64,000 bases of DNA from DATLLJ01 sp965229885 (GCA_965229885.1 CBDDJX010000003.1:1488001-1552000), one strand, 5' to 3'. Shown: positions 9,724 through 18,613, counted from the stretch's first letter. Numbers and translations are program-made. Notes: generated by a model not told the origin, from the letters alone.

Positions 9724-10299
9724 ATGCCGACGATGGCGATCCTCTTGGCGTATGGCATCGGATCGACGCCCGTTGCGTGGCTGCTCGCGCGGCGCTGGGG
9801 CGCGGGCGACTTACGGCGCGTCGGCAGTGGGAATATCGGCGCGGCAAACGTGTTTCGGGCGTCCGGTGTCGCGGCGGGTGTGCTGGTTGCCGTCCTCGAT
9901 GTGGCCAAAGGCGCCGCCAGCGTCGTTGTCGCCGACCGCATGGGTGGCGGTGCCGGTGTGGCCGCCGCGGCGGGGATGGCGGCGATCGTCGGGCACATCT
10001 ATCCCTTCTGGCTGCATTTCCGCGGCGGCAAAGGCGTCGCCACGGCTTGCGGCGTGTTTGCCATATTGAGTCCAGCCGCGGTGGCGCCGGCCCTCGCCGT
10101 CTTTGTCGGCACCGTCTGGATCACGAAGTACGTGTCGCTCGCATCGCTGGCCCTTCCGCCGATGGCGTACGCGACGGGCAGCCCTGGTCCGGTTGTCATC
10201 GTCTCGTGCGCCGCGAGTGCGCTAATCGTGTTTCGACATCGCTCGAACGTCGTGCGCCTGCGGACCGGCACCGAACTCCGCATCGGAGCCAGAGGGTAA
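9724..10299 (+). CDS. plsY: Glycerol-3-phosphate acyltransferase PlsY
   Basis: PlsY transfers acyl groups from acyl-phosphate to glycerol-3-phosphate, the first step of phospholipid synthesis. The 191-residue multi-pass protein has the three PlsY motifs: GSGNIGAANVFR, the glycine-rich HFRGGKGVATACGV, and RHRSNVVRLRTGTE at the C-terminus. Start ATG 9724. Its stop codon shares one base with the gpsA start, so acyltransferase and the enzyme that makes its substrate are translated together. Confidence 0.94.
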   Translation: MPTMAILLAYGIGSTPVAWLLARRWGAGDLRRVGSGNIGAANVFRASGVAAGVLVAVLDVAKGAASVVVADRMGGGAGVAAAAGMAAIVGHIYPFWLHFRGGKGVATACGVFAILSPAAVAPALAVFVGTVWITKYVSLASLALPPMAYATGSPGPVVIVSCAASALIVFRHRSNVVRLRTGTELRIGARG

Positions 10300-11303
10300 T
10301 GCGGACGATTGCCGTTCTCGGCGCCGGTAGTTGGGGGACCGCGCTGTCGGTTCATCTGGCGAAGCAGGGACATCAGGTCCATCTCTGGGGACGCGACCAG
10401 CGGCTGGTCGATCAGATGCGCGACCGCAGGGCAAACGCCGTCTATCTGCCTGGCGTGAAGCTTCCCAACGGCGTGTCGGTCACGTGCGAGCTGGATGAAG
10501 CGCTTGCCCACGTCGATCTCGTCGTCTCCGCGGTCCCGTCGCATGGATGCCGCGCGGTATTGCGCGCGGCCGCGCCGCACATCAAGGCTGGTGCGACGAT
10601 GGTGAGCGCGACGAAGGGGCTGGAAGTCGACACGCGGCTCCGACTGTCAGAGGTGATCGTGGAGGAAGTCGGGCCGTCGCATCCGGTGGTCGCGCTGTCC
10701 GGACCGAGCTTCGCCGCCGAGGTGGCCCGCGAGTTGCCGACCGCCGCCGTCGTGGCATCGTCAGACGCCAAGGCGATGGCTGTCGTGCAGGCGGAGTTTC
10801 GTGGTCCCTACTTCCGCTTGTACGGCAGCGATGACGTCATTGGCGTTGAGATTGGCGGAGCACTCAAGAATGTCATCGCGATCGCGGCCGGCGTTGTCGA
10901 GGGGCTCGGGCTCGGCCATAACGCGCTCGCGGCGCTCGTCACGCGCGGGCTCGCGGAAGTGACGCGGCTGGCGTGCGCAGCCGGGGGCCGGCGCGACACG
11001 CTGGCGGGGCTGAGCGGCCTCGGCGATCTCGTGCTCACGTGCACCGGCGACTTGAGCCGCAATCGACGTGTCGGCGTCGAGCTCGCACGCGGACGGCCGC
11101 TCGACGAGATTCTCGGCGGCATGAAGATGATCGCCGAAGGGGTGCGGACGACGGGGGCGGCGCTGGCGCTCGGTATGCGGCACGGCGTGGAGCTGCCAAT
11201 CGCGATGCAGATGGGAGAAGTGCTGGCGGGACGGGCCGATGTCCGTTCCGCGCTCGATGCGCTGATGCTTCGCCGGCAACGAGCGGAAGCGGAGAGCACA
11301 TGA
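10299..11303 (+). CDS. gpsA: NAD(P)-dependent glycerol-3-phosphate dehydrogenase
   Basis: GpsA reduces dihydroxyacetone phosphate to sn-glycerol-3-phosphate for phospholipids. The 334-residue protein starts with the Rossmann motif TIAVLGAGSWGTALSVHLAK, and has SATKGLE, ALSGPSFAAEVA, EIGGALKNVIAIAAG with the catalytic Lys, and GLSGLGDLVLTC. ATG 10299 overlaps the plsY stop (TAATG), which also excludes the longer in-frame reading upstream because that part is only the plsY gene in another frame. Confidence 0.95.
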   Translation: MRTIAVLGAGSWGTALSVHLAKQGHQVHLWGRDQRLVDQMRDRRANAVYLPGVKLPNGVSVTCELDEALAHVDLVVSAVPSHGCRAVLRAAAPHIKAGATMVSATKGLEVDTRLRLSEVIVEEVGPSHPVVALSGPSFAAEVARELPTAAVVASSDAKAMAVVQAEFRGPYFRLYGSDDVIGVEIGGALKNVIAIAAGVVEGLGLGHNALAALVTRGLAEVTRLACAAGGRRDTLAGLSGLGDLVLTCTGDLSRNRRVGVELARGRPLDEILGGMKMIAEGVRTTGAALALGMRHGVELPIAMQMGEVLAGRADVRSALDALMLRRQRAEAEST

Positions 11304-11313
11304 CGCCTCTACC

Positions 11314-12237
11314 GTGAGCTTGATTGGCCGCATCCGCGAGAGTCTCTCCCGCAGCACGCGGGAGATCGTCAGCCGCTTCGATGAGATTGTCCGCCAGGCC
11401 GATGAGCCGGAGCGAGGCTCGCGTCCGGTCGACGTCGAAACCGTCGACGCGCTCGAAGAACTGCTGATCTCCGCCGATATCGGCGGCGCGGCGACGGGTC
11501 GCATCATCGCCGCGGTCAAGGCGAAGTCATCGCGCGCGTCGAGCCTGCGCGACCTCGTGAAGGACGAGATCCGCGCGGTGTTTGCGGCCGTCGACTTTCC
11601 GGTGGCCGTGACGGCGCGTCCCAAGGTCATCCTGATCGTCGGCGTCAACGGCACCGGCAAGACGACAACGGTTGGCAAGCTGGCCAACCTGCTGAAGCGG
11701 CAGGGTGAGAAGCCGTTGATCTGCGCCGCCGACACGTTTCGCGCGGCGGCCGTGGAACAACTCGAGATCTGGGCACATCGCGCCGGCGTCGACATGATTC
11801 GCTCGCGCGAGGGCGCCGATCCCGCCGCGGTCGTCTTCGATGCGATCTCGTCGGGCAAGGCGAAGGGACGGGATCCGATTCTCATCGATACCGCCGGGCG
11901 GTTGCACACACGCGTGAACTTGATGAACGAGCTCGAGAAGATCCGGCGCGTCGCCTCGCGCGAGGTCGCCGGCGCGCCCCAGGAGGTGCTGCTCGTGCTC
12001 GACGCCACGGTCGGCCAGAACGGCGTCACCCAGGCGCGGGAATTCATGGACGCCGCCGGGGTCACCGGAATCGTGCTGACGAAGCTCGATGGCACAGCCC
12101 AGGGCGGCGTCGGCGTCGCGATTGCGCACGACCTGAAGCTGCCGATCCGGTATGTCGGCGTCGGCGAAGGCATCGATGATCTGGTGCCGTTTTCGGCCGA
12201 CGAGTATATTGACGGACTGTTCGAGGAGCAGTGGTGA
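11314..12237 (+). CDS. ftsY: Signal recognition particle receptor FtsY
   Basis: FtsY is the membrane-side GTPase that receives SRP-ribosome complexes. The 307-residue protein has an N domain (four-helix bundle, residues 1-100) and G domain: P-loop GVNGTGKTTTVGKLA, DTFRAAAVEQL, DTAGRLHTRVNLMNEL, TKLDGTAQGG and GVGEGIDDLVPF. The acidic N-terminal A domain of E. coli FtsY is missing, as in many bacteria. GTG 11314 is 10 bases after gpsA. Its partner ffh is encoded about 3 kb downstream. Confidence 0.94.
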   Translation: MSLIGRIRESLSRSTREIVSRFDEIVRQADEPERGSRPVDVETVDALEELLISADIGGAATGRIIAAVKAKSSRASSLRDLVKDEIRAVFAAVDFPVAVTARPKVILIVGVNGTGKTTTVGKLANLLKRQGEKPLICAADTFRAAAVEQLEIWAHRAGVDMIRSREGADPAAVVFDAISSGKAKGRDPILIDTAGRLHTRVNLMNELEKIRRVASREVAGAPQEVLLVLDATVGQNGVTQAREFMDAAGVTGIVLTKLDGTAQGGVGVAIAHDLKLPIRYVGVGEGIDDLVPFSADEYIDGLFEEQW

Positions 12238-13316
12238 CGGAGCTCGACTATATGGACCGCGCGTTGTTTCTGGCCGCGCGCGGCCGCGGGCGGACGAGGC
12301 CCAACCCGATGGTTGGCGCCGTGGTTGTCGCTCTCGACGGCGTGGTCGTCGGTCAGGGATTCCACGAGCGGGCGGGGAAGCCGCACGCGGAGGTGCAGGC
12401 GCTCGGCATGGCCGGAGCGCGTGCGCGCGGGGCGACGCTCTACTGCACCCTCGAGCCGTGCTGCCATCAGGGCCGCACCGGTCCGTGTGCACCGCGTATC
12501 GTCGAAGCCGGCATTGCGCGCGTTGTCGCGGCGACGGTTGATCCGAATCCGGTCGTCGAGGGCCGCGGCTTCGGTTATCTCCGTTCGCAGGGCGTGAACG
12601 TCGAGGTCGGCCTCCGAGCGTCGGCGGCCGTTCGACTGAACCAGCCGTTCTTCACGTTGACGCGCGAAGGCCGGCCGTTTGTCATTCTGAAGGTGGCGAC
12701 GAGCCTCGACGGCTGCATCGCGCGTGCGCGAGGGGAACGGACCGAGCTCACCTCGGCCACGGCGAATCGACATGCGCACAGCGTGCGGGCGGAGGTTGAC
12801 GCCATCGGCATCGGGATTGGAACAATTCTCTGCGACGATCCGCTCCTGACGGCCCGTGGTGTCTATCGAGAAGGGCCGCTCGTCCGCGTCATTTTCGATC
12901 GCCGGCTCCGTACGCCTCCGTCGGCGCGCGTGCTCTCGACACGAGACGCCGGCCCTGTCATTATCGTGACGGAGGCGGCCGCGGCGGCGCGTAGGGAAGT
13001 GCGCACACCGCTCGAGGACCTGGGCGCGGAGATCGAGGTGACACCCGACGGCTCGTTCGGGGCGGCACTCGAGCGCCTTGCCGCGCGGCATGTCGGATCG
13101 CTGCTGCTCGAAGGCGGCGCGGCGCTGCACGCGGGCGCGTGGGATGAAGGCCTCGTCGATTATGTGCGTCTCTACGTCACGCCGCACATCATGGGTCCCG
13201 ACGGTCTCAAGTTACTCGACGGACGGCGGTTTTCCTCGGCTGCGCTCGTCGAGCAGCATGTTGAGCCGCTGGGTCCCGATGTGTTGATAGAGGGATATGT
13301 TCACGGGCCTCGTTGA
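12234..13316 (+). CDS. ribD: Bifunctional riboflavin deaminase/reductase RibD
   Basis: RibD deaminates the first pyrimidine intermediate of riboflavin synthesis and reduces its ribosyl side chain. The 360-residue protein has the N-terminal cytidine-deaminase-like zinc site (HAEVQAL, then CTLEPCCHQGRTGPC) and the C-terminal reductase domain from about 145 (FVILKVATSLDGCIA, GIGIGTILCDDPLLTAR, LLLEGGAALHAGAW). GTG 12234 is preferred to GTG 12231 because GAGGAG lies 5 bases before it and it gives a 4-base overlap with ftsY. It overlaps ribE by 20 bases. Confidence 0.93.
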   Translation: MTELDYMDRALFLAARGRGRTRPNPMVGAVVVALDGVVVGQGFHERAGKPHAEVQALGMAGARARGATLYCTLEPCCHQGRTGPCAPRIVEAGIARVVAATVDPNPVVEGRGFGYLRSQGVNVEVGLRASAAVRLNQPFFTLTREGRPFVILKVATSLDGCIARARGERTELTSATANRHAHSVRAEVDAIGIGIGTILCDDPLLTARGVYREGPLVRVIFDRRLRTPPSARVLSTRDAGPVIIVTEAAAAARREVRTPLEDLGAEIEVTPDGSFGAALERLAARHVGSLLLEGGAALHAGAWDEGLVDYVRLYVTPHIMGPDGLKLLDGRRFSSAALVEQHVEPLGPDVLIEGYVHGPR

Positions 13317-13926
13317 AGCGGTCGGGGAATTGGTCGAGCGCAAGCCAACGAGCGGCGGCTTGCGACTGCGTATCGCCTCGTCGCTGGCTGAAGAGCTGTC
13401 GGCGGGCGACAGCCTCGCGGTGAATGGCGTGTGCCTGACGGTGATCCTCGCGGAGAAAGGTGAGATCCAGGTCGACGTGGGGCCCGAGACGGTGCGCGTG
13501 ACCACACTCGGCGCCATCGCGCGAGGCGCTGTCGTGAACCTCGAACGTCCGCTGCGCGCGGACGGCCGACTGGGCGGCCACTTCGTGCAGGGGCACGTCG
13601 ACGCAATGGGCCACATCGAGGAACTGCGGGCCGACGCAGATTGTTATTGGCTCACCGTCGGCTTTCCGTCGCACCTCGCGCCCTTTTTCGTCCACAAGGG
13701 CTCCATTGCCGTGGATGGCATCAGCCTGACGATTGCGGGTCTTGGCGTCGATAGGTTCGACGTGCAGGTCGTTCCCTACACGATGACGCACACGAATCTG
13801 GCCCATGCTGAGCTCCGCGGCCGCGTGAATATCGAAGTGGATATGGTCGGCAAGTACGTCGTGCGCGCCGCGGAACTGGCGGGATTGAATCTGACGGGAG
13901 TACGACCGGGAGAGGTGACGCATTAA
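13297..13926 (+). CDS. ribE: Riboflavin synthase alpha subunit
   Basis: Riboflavin synthase dismutates two lumazines to give riboflavin. The 209-residue protein is the usual internally duplicated two-barrel form: MFTGLVEAVGELVE begins the first half and GGHFVQGHVDAMGHIEEL the second; SLAVNGVCLTV and IAVDGISLTIA are the matching repeats. ATG 13297 lies inside the end of ribD. The next rib gene starts 4 bases after its stop, so ribD-ribE-ribBA form an operon. Confidence 0.95.
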   Translation: MFTGLVEAVGELVERKPTSGGLRLRIASSLAEELSAGDSLAVNGVCLTVILAEKGEIQVDVGPETVRVTTLGAIARGAVVNLERPLRADGRLGGHFVQGHVDAMGHIEELRADADCYWLTVGFPSHLAPFFVHKGSIAVDGISLTIAGLGVDRFDVQVVPYTMTHTNLAHAELRGRVNIEVDMVGKYVVRAAELAGLNLTGVRPGEVTH

Positions 13927-13930
13927 CGCG

Positions 13931-15184
13931 ATGAAGAAGAAGACGCCAATCAAGATCGCCAAAGGTGGGCGCCAGCACCCCGGTCCATTCGCCCGCATCG
14001 AGGATGCCATCGAGGCATTCCGCGCCGGAAAAATCATCATCGTGGTCGACGATGAGGAACGCGAAAACGAGGGCGATCTGACGATCGCGGCGGACAAAGT
14101 CACGCCGGAAGCGGTCAACTTCCTTGCGCGGTACGGCCGCGGGTTGATCTGCTTGTCGATGACCGCTGAACGGCTCGACGAGCTGCAGATTCCGCTGCTC
14201 GTCCGCGAGAACACGTCCCGGTTCGAAACGGCGTTCTGCACGCCGATCGACGTCATCAGCGGCACGACGACCGGGATTTCGGCCTACGACAGGGCGGCGA
14301 CCGTGCAGGCGGCCATCGATCCGGCTTCGCGCCCAGGAGATTTCGCGCGCCCAGGACATATCCAGCCACTGCGTGCGCGGCCCGGTGGCACACTCGTGCG
14401 CGCCGGTCAGACGGAGGCCGCCGTGGATCTGGCCCAAATCGCCGGCTTGTATCCGGCGGGCGTCATCTGCGAAATCATGAACGAGGACGGCACCATGGCA
14501 CGGGTGCCACAGCTGACGAAGTTCGCACGTAAACACGGTCTGCTGATGATTACCATCGCCGACCTGATCCAGCACCGCATGCGGACCGAATCGCTGGTCA
14601 GGCGCGTCGCCAATGCCAAGCTGCCGACCGAGTTCGGCGTGTTCCGGGTGCATGCCTTCGAAAATCAAATCGATCACCACACCCACGTGGCCCTTGTCTG
14701 CGGTGAGGTCGGCAACGGCAAGGACGTTCTCGTCCGGGTGCACTCACAGTGTTTAACTGGGGACGCGTTCCGCTCCGCGCGATGTGACTGCGGCGCGCAG
14801 CTCGAGGTTGCGATGGATCGCATCGCTGCCGAAGGACGGGGGATCCTGTTGTATCTCAGCCAGGAGGGCCGCGGTATCGGCCTCACCAACAAGATCCGCG
14901 CGTACGAGCTGCAGGACGAGGGTTTCGACACGGTGGAGGCCAACGAGCGCCTTGGCTTCAAGGCGGATCAGCGGGACTACGGCATGGGCGTGCAGATTCT
15001 GCGGGAGCTCGGGGTCCGCTCGATGCGCCTGATGAGCAATAACCCGCGGAAGCTCGTCGGCATCGAAGGCCATGGCCTCTCAGTGAGCCAATGGCTGCCA
15101 CTCGAGATTGCGGCGTCGGACGGGACGCGTCGGTACTTGAAGACGAAGAAGGAAAAGCTCGGTCACAGGCTCTCCTCTGTTTGA
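13931..15184 (+). CDS. ribBA: Bifunctional 3,4-DHBP synthase / GTP cyclohydrolase II
   Basis: RibBA makes both precursors of riboflavin. The N-terminal half is the DHBP synthase (VDDEERENEGDLTIAADKVT; TPIDVISGTTTGISAYDR) and the C-terminal half the cyclohydrolase with zinc Cys cluster CLTGDAFRSARCDCG, EGRGIGLTNKI and NNPRKLVGIEG. 417 residues, full length. In the synthase half the usual RxGHTEA motif reads RAGQTEAAVDL, so the commonly conserved His is Gln. No ribH gene follows in this window. Confidence 0.93.
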   Translation: MKKKTPIKIAKGGRQHPGPFARIEDAIEAFRAGKIIIVVDDEERENEGDLTIAADKVTPEAVNFLARYGRGLICLSMTAERLDELQIPLLVRENTSRFETAFCTPIDVISGTTTGISAYDRAATVQAAIDPASRPGDFARPGHIQPLRARPGGTLVRAGQTEAAVDLAQIAGLYPAGVICEIMNEDGTMARVPQLTKFARKHGLLMITIADLIQHRMRTESLVRRVANAKLPTEFGVFRVHAFENQIDHHTHVALVCGEVGNGKDVLVRVHSQCLTGDAFRSARCDCGAQLEVAMDRIAAEGRGILLYLSQEGRGIGLTNKIRAYELQDEGFDTVEANERLGFKADQRDYGMGVQILRELGVRSMRLMSNNPRKLVGIEGHGLSVSQWLPLEIAASDGTRRYLKTKKEKLGHRLSSV

Positions 15185-15210
15185 CACCAGGTCGACCGCT
15201 CAGCTACGAT
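15181..15210 (+). promoter_or_regulatory. Sigma70-type promoter for the ffh-rpsP-trmD operon
   Basis: TTGACA (15181-15186) and TACGAT (15205-15210) are 18 bases apart and precede ffh by 32 bases. The -35 box overlaps the ribBA stop codon, so this marks the boundary between the rib and ffh transcription units. No Rho-independent terminator is visible between them. Confidence 0.5.
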
Positions 15211-15241
15211 AAGCGTTTGCGCTAGAGCAGGTTAGCGGCCA

Positions 15242-16630
15242 ATGTTTGACTCCCTCAGCACACGCCTGCAGGACGTTTTCAAGACCCTTCGCGGGCAGGG
15301 GCGGCTCACAGAAGACCTGGTCGAAGCCGCGCTGCGCGAGATCCGGCTGGCGCTGCTCGAAGCCGACGTCAATTTTAAGGTCGCCAAGGCCTTCATTGAC
15401 CGCGTCCGCGACCGCGCGATGGGGCAGGAGGTGCTGCGGAGCCTGTCACCGTCACAGCACGTAGTCAAGATCGTCCGCGACGAGATACTGGCGCTCTTCG
15501 GCGATGCCGAAGGGGGCCTCCAGCCGACAACTAGACGCCCGCGCGTCATTCTACTGCTCGGGTTGCAGGGCGCCGGCAAGACGACGACGGCGGGGAAGCT
15601 GGGGAAGTGGCTGGCAAAGCAGGGACACCATCCGCTGCTGGTCTCAACTGACGTCAAGCGTCCGGCGGCGATCGAGCAGTTGAACGTCGTCGGTCAGAAG
15701 GCCGGCCTCCGCGTGCACGATCCGGCCGGCCAAAGGGATCCGGTGGCGCGCGCGAAGGGTGCGGTCGCCGAAGCGCGGAACCTGGGCTTCGATGCGGTGA
15801 TCGTCGATACCGCGGGCCGGCTGCACATCGATGACGAGTTGATGGCCGAGCTCGTCGCGATTCAGCAGGTCACGGATCCGTCAGATCGCCTGTTCGTCGC
15901 CGACGCGATGACGGGGCAGGACGCCATCAGGAGCGCGGGCGAGTTCAATGCCCGGGTCGGCGTCACCGGCGTGATCCTGACGAAGATGGATGGCGATGCG
16001 CGCGGCGGCGCGGCCCTGTCGGTGGTCTCCGTGGTCGGCGTGCCGATCGCGTTCGTGGGAAGTGGCGAACGTCTCGAGGATCTCGAGCCCTTTCGGCCCG
16101 ATCGCGTGGTCTCGCGCGTGCTCGGGATGGGCGACGTGCTGTCGCTCATCGAAAAGGCTGAGGCGGCGATCAACCAGGAGGACGCCGAGCGGCTCGAAGA
16201 GAAGATTCGCTCGAATGAGTTCACGCTCGAGGACTTTCGGGATCAGCTCAAGACCATCAAGAAGATGGGGCCGCTCGAGCAGATCATGGGGATGTTGCCC
16301 GGCATGGGCAACATCAAGGCCCTGGCCGGCGGTCAGCCTGGGGGGGCCGCGGGAATCGCTGGAATCGACGACAAGCAGATCATACGCGTCGAGGCGATCA
16401 TCAACTCGATGACGTCGGTCGAGCGGTGCAGGCAGCACATCATCAACGGCAGCCGCAGGAAGCGGATCGCGAAGGGCAGCGGCACGTCGGTCGAGGAAGT
16501 GAATCGCCTGCTGAAGCAGTTCGTGCAGATGCAGAGGATGTTGAAATCGCTCGGCGGGATGGCGGGGATGGCCGGCGGCGGTAAGAAAGGGCGCCGCCAG
16601 GCGATACAGATGCTGCGCGGCCGCAGGTAA
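15242..16630 (+). CDS. ffh: Signal recognition particle protein Ffh
   Basis: Ffh binds 4.5S RNA and signal sequences and docks with FtsY. The 462-residue protein has the N domain, the G domain (P-loop GLQGAGKTTTAGKLGKWL, STDVKRPAAIEQL, DTAGRLHIDDELM, TKMDGDARGGAALS) and a C-terminal methionine-rich M domain (KKMGPLEQIMGMLPGMGNI, then the RNA-binding region and SLGGMAGMAGGGKKGRR). Full length. It starts a translation operon continuing with rpsP, khpA, rimM, trmD, rplS and rnhB. Confidence 0.96.
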   Translation: MFDSLSTRLQDVFKTLRGQGRLTEDLVEAALREIRLALLEADVNFKVAKAFIDRVRDRAMGQEVLRSLSPSQHVVKIVRDEILALFGDAEGGLQPTTRRPRVILLLGLQGAGKTTTAGKLGKWLAKQGHHPLLVSTDVKRPAAIEQLNVVGQKAGLRVHDPAGQRDPVARAKGAVAEARNLGFDAVIVDTAGRLHIDDELMAELVAIQQVTDPSDRLFVADAMTGQDAIRSAGEFNARVGVTGVILTKMDGDARGGAALSVVSVVGVPIAFVGSGERLEDLEPFRPDRVVSRVLGMGDVLSLIEKAEAAINQEDAERLEEKIRSNEFTLEDFRDQLKTIKKMGPLEQIMGMLPGMGNIKALAGGQPGGAAGIAGIDDKQIIRVEAIINSMTSVERCRQHIINGSRRKRIAKGSGTSVEEVNRLLKQFVQMQRMLKSLGGMAGMAGGGKKGRRQAIQMLRGRR

Positions 16631-16729
16631 GCCTGCGGCGCTTGGGATGGCAGGGCTTGGGGCCTGCATAACAGCGCAGCGAAACAGGCGTGCGGGAACG
16701 AGCCTCGCGCGTCATTCAGGAGAAGACAG

Positions 16730-17029
16730 ATGGTTGTGATCCGTTTACGTCGGTCCGGTTCGAAGAAGCGTCCGTTCTTCCGCATGGTCGTCACCGATTC
16801 GCGCGCCCCGCGCGACAGCAGCTTCGTCGAGATTCTCGGACACTACAATCCGCGCAAAAGGCCGGCCCTTGTCGATGTCAAGAAGGAGCGTGTGGACTAC
16901 TGGTTGAAGAAGGGGGCGCAGCCCTCCGACTCAGTCCGAACGCTGATGGCCCGCCACCTCAATCCGAAGCCTGTTGCCGAACCGGCGCCGGGAAGCCCGG
17001 GAAGCCCGGGAAGAGACGTCGCGAAATGA
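16730..17029 (+). CDS. rpsP: 30S ribosomal protein S16
   Basis: Small-subunit protein S16, 99 residues, beginning VVIRLRRSGSKKRPFFRMVV and containing SRAPRDSSFVEILGHYNPRK. ATG 16730 follows an AGGAGA site. The C-terminus carries a short tandem repeat: GGGAAGCCC occurs back to back around 16990-17010 and encodes PGSPGSPG, an extension not seen in compact S16 proteins. Overlaps khpA by 4 bases. Confidence 0.95.
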   Translation: MVVIRLRRSGSKKRPFFRMVVTDSRAPRDSSFVEILGHYNPRKRPALVDVKKERVDYWLKKGAQPSDSVRTLMARHLNPKPVAEPAPGSPGSPGRDVAK

Positions 17030-17292
17030 GCACGGGGAGCGGCGGCACCGGTGCGCGGGCGGTCGTCGAGGTTCTGGCGCGTGTGCTGACCGATCGTCCC
17101 GACGATGTCCGCGTCGTGGAGACGGATCACAACGGCACGACGCTCGTCGAGCTGTACGTCGCGCCAGACGACCTGGGCAAGGTGATCGGCAAGCAGGGCC
17201 GCACGGCGGCAGCGCTTCGGGCACTCGCCGCGTCGGCGGCGGAGCGCGACGGCAAGACGGTCACGTTGGAGATTCGGGAGGGAAGACCGTAG
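17026..17292 (+). CDS. khpA: KH-domain RNA-binding protein KhpA
   Basis: An 88-residue protein with a single KH domain (LYVAPDDLGKVIGKQGRTAA contains the GxxG loop as GKQG). In Firmicutes and others KhpA binds RNA and is encoded between rpsP and rimM, exactly as here. ATG 17026 overlaps the rpsP stop (ATGA). Its conserved place in the ffh-trmD operon is the main support for the name; function in this phylum is inferred. Confidence 0.88.
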   Translation: MSTGSGGTGARAVVEVLARVLTDRPDDVRVVETDHNGTTLVELYVAPDDLGKVIGKQGRTAAALRALAASAAERDGKTVTLEIREGRP

Positions 17293-17295
17293 TCA

Positions 17296-17820
17296 GTGAA
17301 GTGGGATGAAATGGCTGGCGTCGGCCGGATCGCTCGGGCGCATGGCATTCGCGGCCAGGTCATTGTGAGTCTCGAGACGGATTTTCCAGAGGAGCGGTTT
17401 CGGCCCGGCGCCGAACTGTTCGTTGAACGGAACGGTGCGATCCAGGCACTGACGCTCACGAGCGTCAGGTTTCATCGGCATCGCCCCGTGGTGGGGATCG
17501 CGGGTGTGGAGACGATGACCGAGGCGGAGGCACTGGCTGGACGCGATCTGCGAGTGCCGGTCGATCGGCTGGCGCCGCTGCCGGGCGGCACGTTTTACCG
17601 GCACGACCTGATCGGCTGCCGCGTCGAGACACCGACGGGCGAACTGGTCGGCACGGTCGAGACCGTCGAGGGGACACTCGGCGGGAGTCGTCTGGTGGTG
17701 GCGGCGACGTGCGGCGAGGTGTTGATTCCGCTCGTCGCGGCGATCTGCACCACGATCGACCCGACGGCGAAGCGGATCGTCGTCGATCCGCCCGCGGGCT
17801 TATTGGATCTGAATAGATGA
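17296..17820 (+). CDS. rimM: Ribosome maturation factor RimM
   Basis: RimM assists maturation of the 30S head and binds S19. The 174-residue protein has the N-terminal GRIARAHGIRGQVIV motif and a C-terminal PRC barrel (LIGCRVETPTGELVGTVETV ... VLIPLVAAICTTIDPTAKRI). GTG 17296 is used; an in-frame ATG at 17311 gives a start at MAGVGRIARA, which fits the family equally well. Overlaps trmD by 4 bases. Confidence 0.92.
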   Translation: MKWDEMAGVGRIARAHGIRGQVIVSLETDFPEERFRPGAELFVERNGAIQALTLTSVRFHRHRPVVGIAGVETMTEAEALAGRDLRVPVDRLAPLPGGTFYRHDLIGCRVETPTGELVGTVETVEGTLGGSRLVVAATCGEVLIPLVAAICTTIDPTAKRIVVDPPAGLLDLNR

Positions 17821-18581
17821 CGTTCGATGTCGTCACGATCTTTCCGGCGATGTTCGAGCAGCCGCTGGCGGCCGGCGTCATCGGCCGGGCGATCGAGCGC
17901 GGCGTGCTCGACGTCGGGGTGCGTGACCTGCGGGACTTCACGACCGATCGCCATCGGATGGTGGACGATGTACCGTTTGGCGGCGGTCCGGGGATGGTGC
18001 TGAAGGTTGACCCGATGTTTCGTGCGCTCGACGCGATCGAGGCCGAGCGCGGCCAGCCGCTGGCGGTGGTGCTGACCTCGCCGCAGGGCGCGAGACTGAC
18101 GCAGGCGACGGCGCAGCGGTTGAGCCGGCTGGCGCACGTCGTGATTTTGTGCGGACGGTACGAGGGCGTAGACGAACGCGTGCGCGAGTGCGCGACCGAG
18201 GAGCTGTCGATCGGCGATTATGTGCTGACCGGTGGGGAGCTGCCAGCGATGGTCATACTCGACGCGGTGGCGCGGCTGCTGCCCGGCGTGGTTGGGGACG
18301 AGCAGTCGGTGGCAGACGATTCGTTCAGCCGCGGGCTGCTCGACTTTCCGCAGTACACGCGTCCTGCGACGTTGACGTGGCCGGGCCCCCGGGGTTCGAC
18401 GGACCTGTCGGTGCCGGATGTGTTGCTGTCTGGCAACCACGCCGATATTCGGCGCTGGCGAAAGCGCGAAGCCGTTACGAGGACGCTGGAGCGCCGGCCG
18501 GATCTCCTGGCCGGCGCGACTTTGGACGAGGAAGAACAGGACATTCTGCGCGACATTGTGGCGCGGCATGAGAAGTCATAG
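17817..18581 (+). CDS. trmD: tRNA (guanine-37-N1)-methyltransferase TrmD
   Basis: TrmD methylates G37 of tRNAs with SAM and prevents frameshifting. The 254-residue protein begins MTFDVVTIFPAMFEQPL, has FGGGPGMVLKVDP, the SAM-binding trefoil knot (LCGRYEGVDERV; LSIGDYVLTGGELPAM) and the C-terminal DVLLSGNHADIRRWRKREA. Full length; starts in an ATGA overlap with rimM. Confidence 0.96.
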   Translation: MTFDVVTIFPAMFEQPLAAGVIGRAIERGVLDVGVRDLRDFTTDRHRMVDDVPFGGGPGMVLKVDPMFRALDAIEAERGQPLAVVLTSPQGARLTQATAQRLSRLAHVVILCGRYEGVDERVRECATEELSIGDYVLTGGELPAMVILDAVARLLPGVVGDEQSVADDSFSRGLLDFPQYTRPATLTWPGPRGSTDLSVPDVLLSGNHADIRRWRKREAVTRTLERRPDLLAGATLDEEEQDILRDIVARHEKS

Positions 18582-18582
18582 C

Positions 18583-18600
18583 GCAGGTCTTTAGACCTGC
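18583..18600. repeat. Perfect short hairpin upstream of rplS
   Basis: GCAGGTCTTTAGACCTGC is a complete palindrome (8-base arms, 2-base centre) lying directly after trmD and before the rplS ribosome site. There is no U-run, so it is not a Rho-independent terminator. It may be a processing or autoregulatory hairpin, or another dispersed intergenic palindrome like the one at 60558-60573. Confidence 0.55.
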
Positions 18601-18613
18601 TGAGGAGTGGTTG

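Noticed and set aside
10761..13187. Very long open frame on the minus strand (about 808 codons) opposite gpsA, ftsY and ribD
   Set aside because: It is antisense to three well-recognised genes; its composition (Arg/Ala/His-rich, no domain) is the usual shadow of high-GC codon bias.
12234..15184. FMN riboswitch before the rib genes or TPP riboswitch before thiE
   Set aside because: The genes are packed with overlaps or tiny gaps; there is no room or recognisable conserved riboswitch core.
16988..17012. Tandem GGGAAGCCC repeats as a possible regulatory or CRISPR-like array
   Set aside because: Only two to three units, inside the rpsP coding frame where they encode PGS repeats. No CRISPR array is present in the window.
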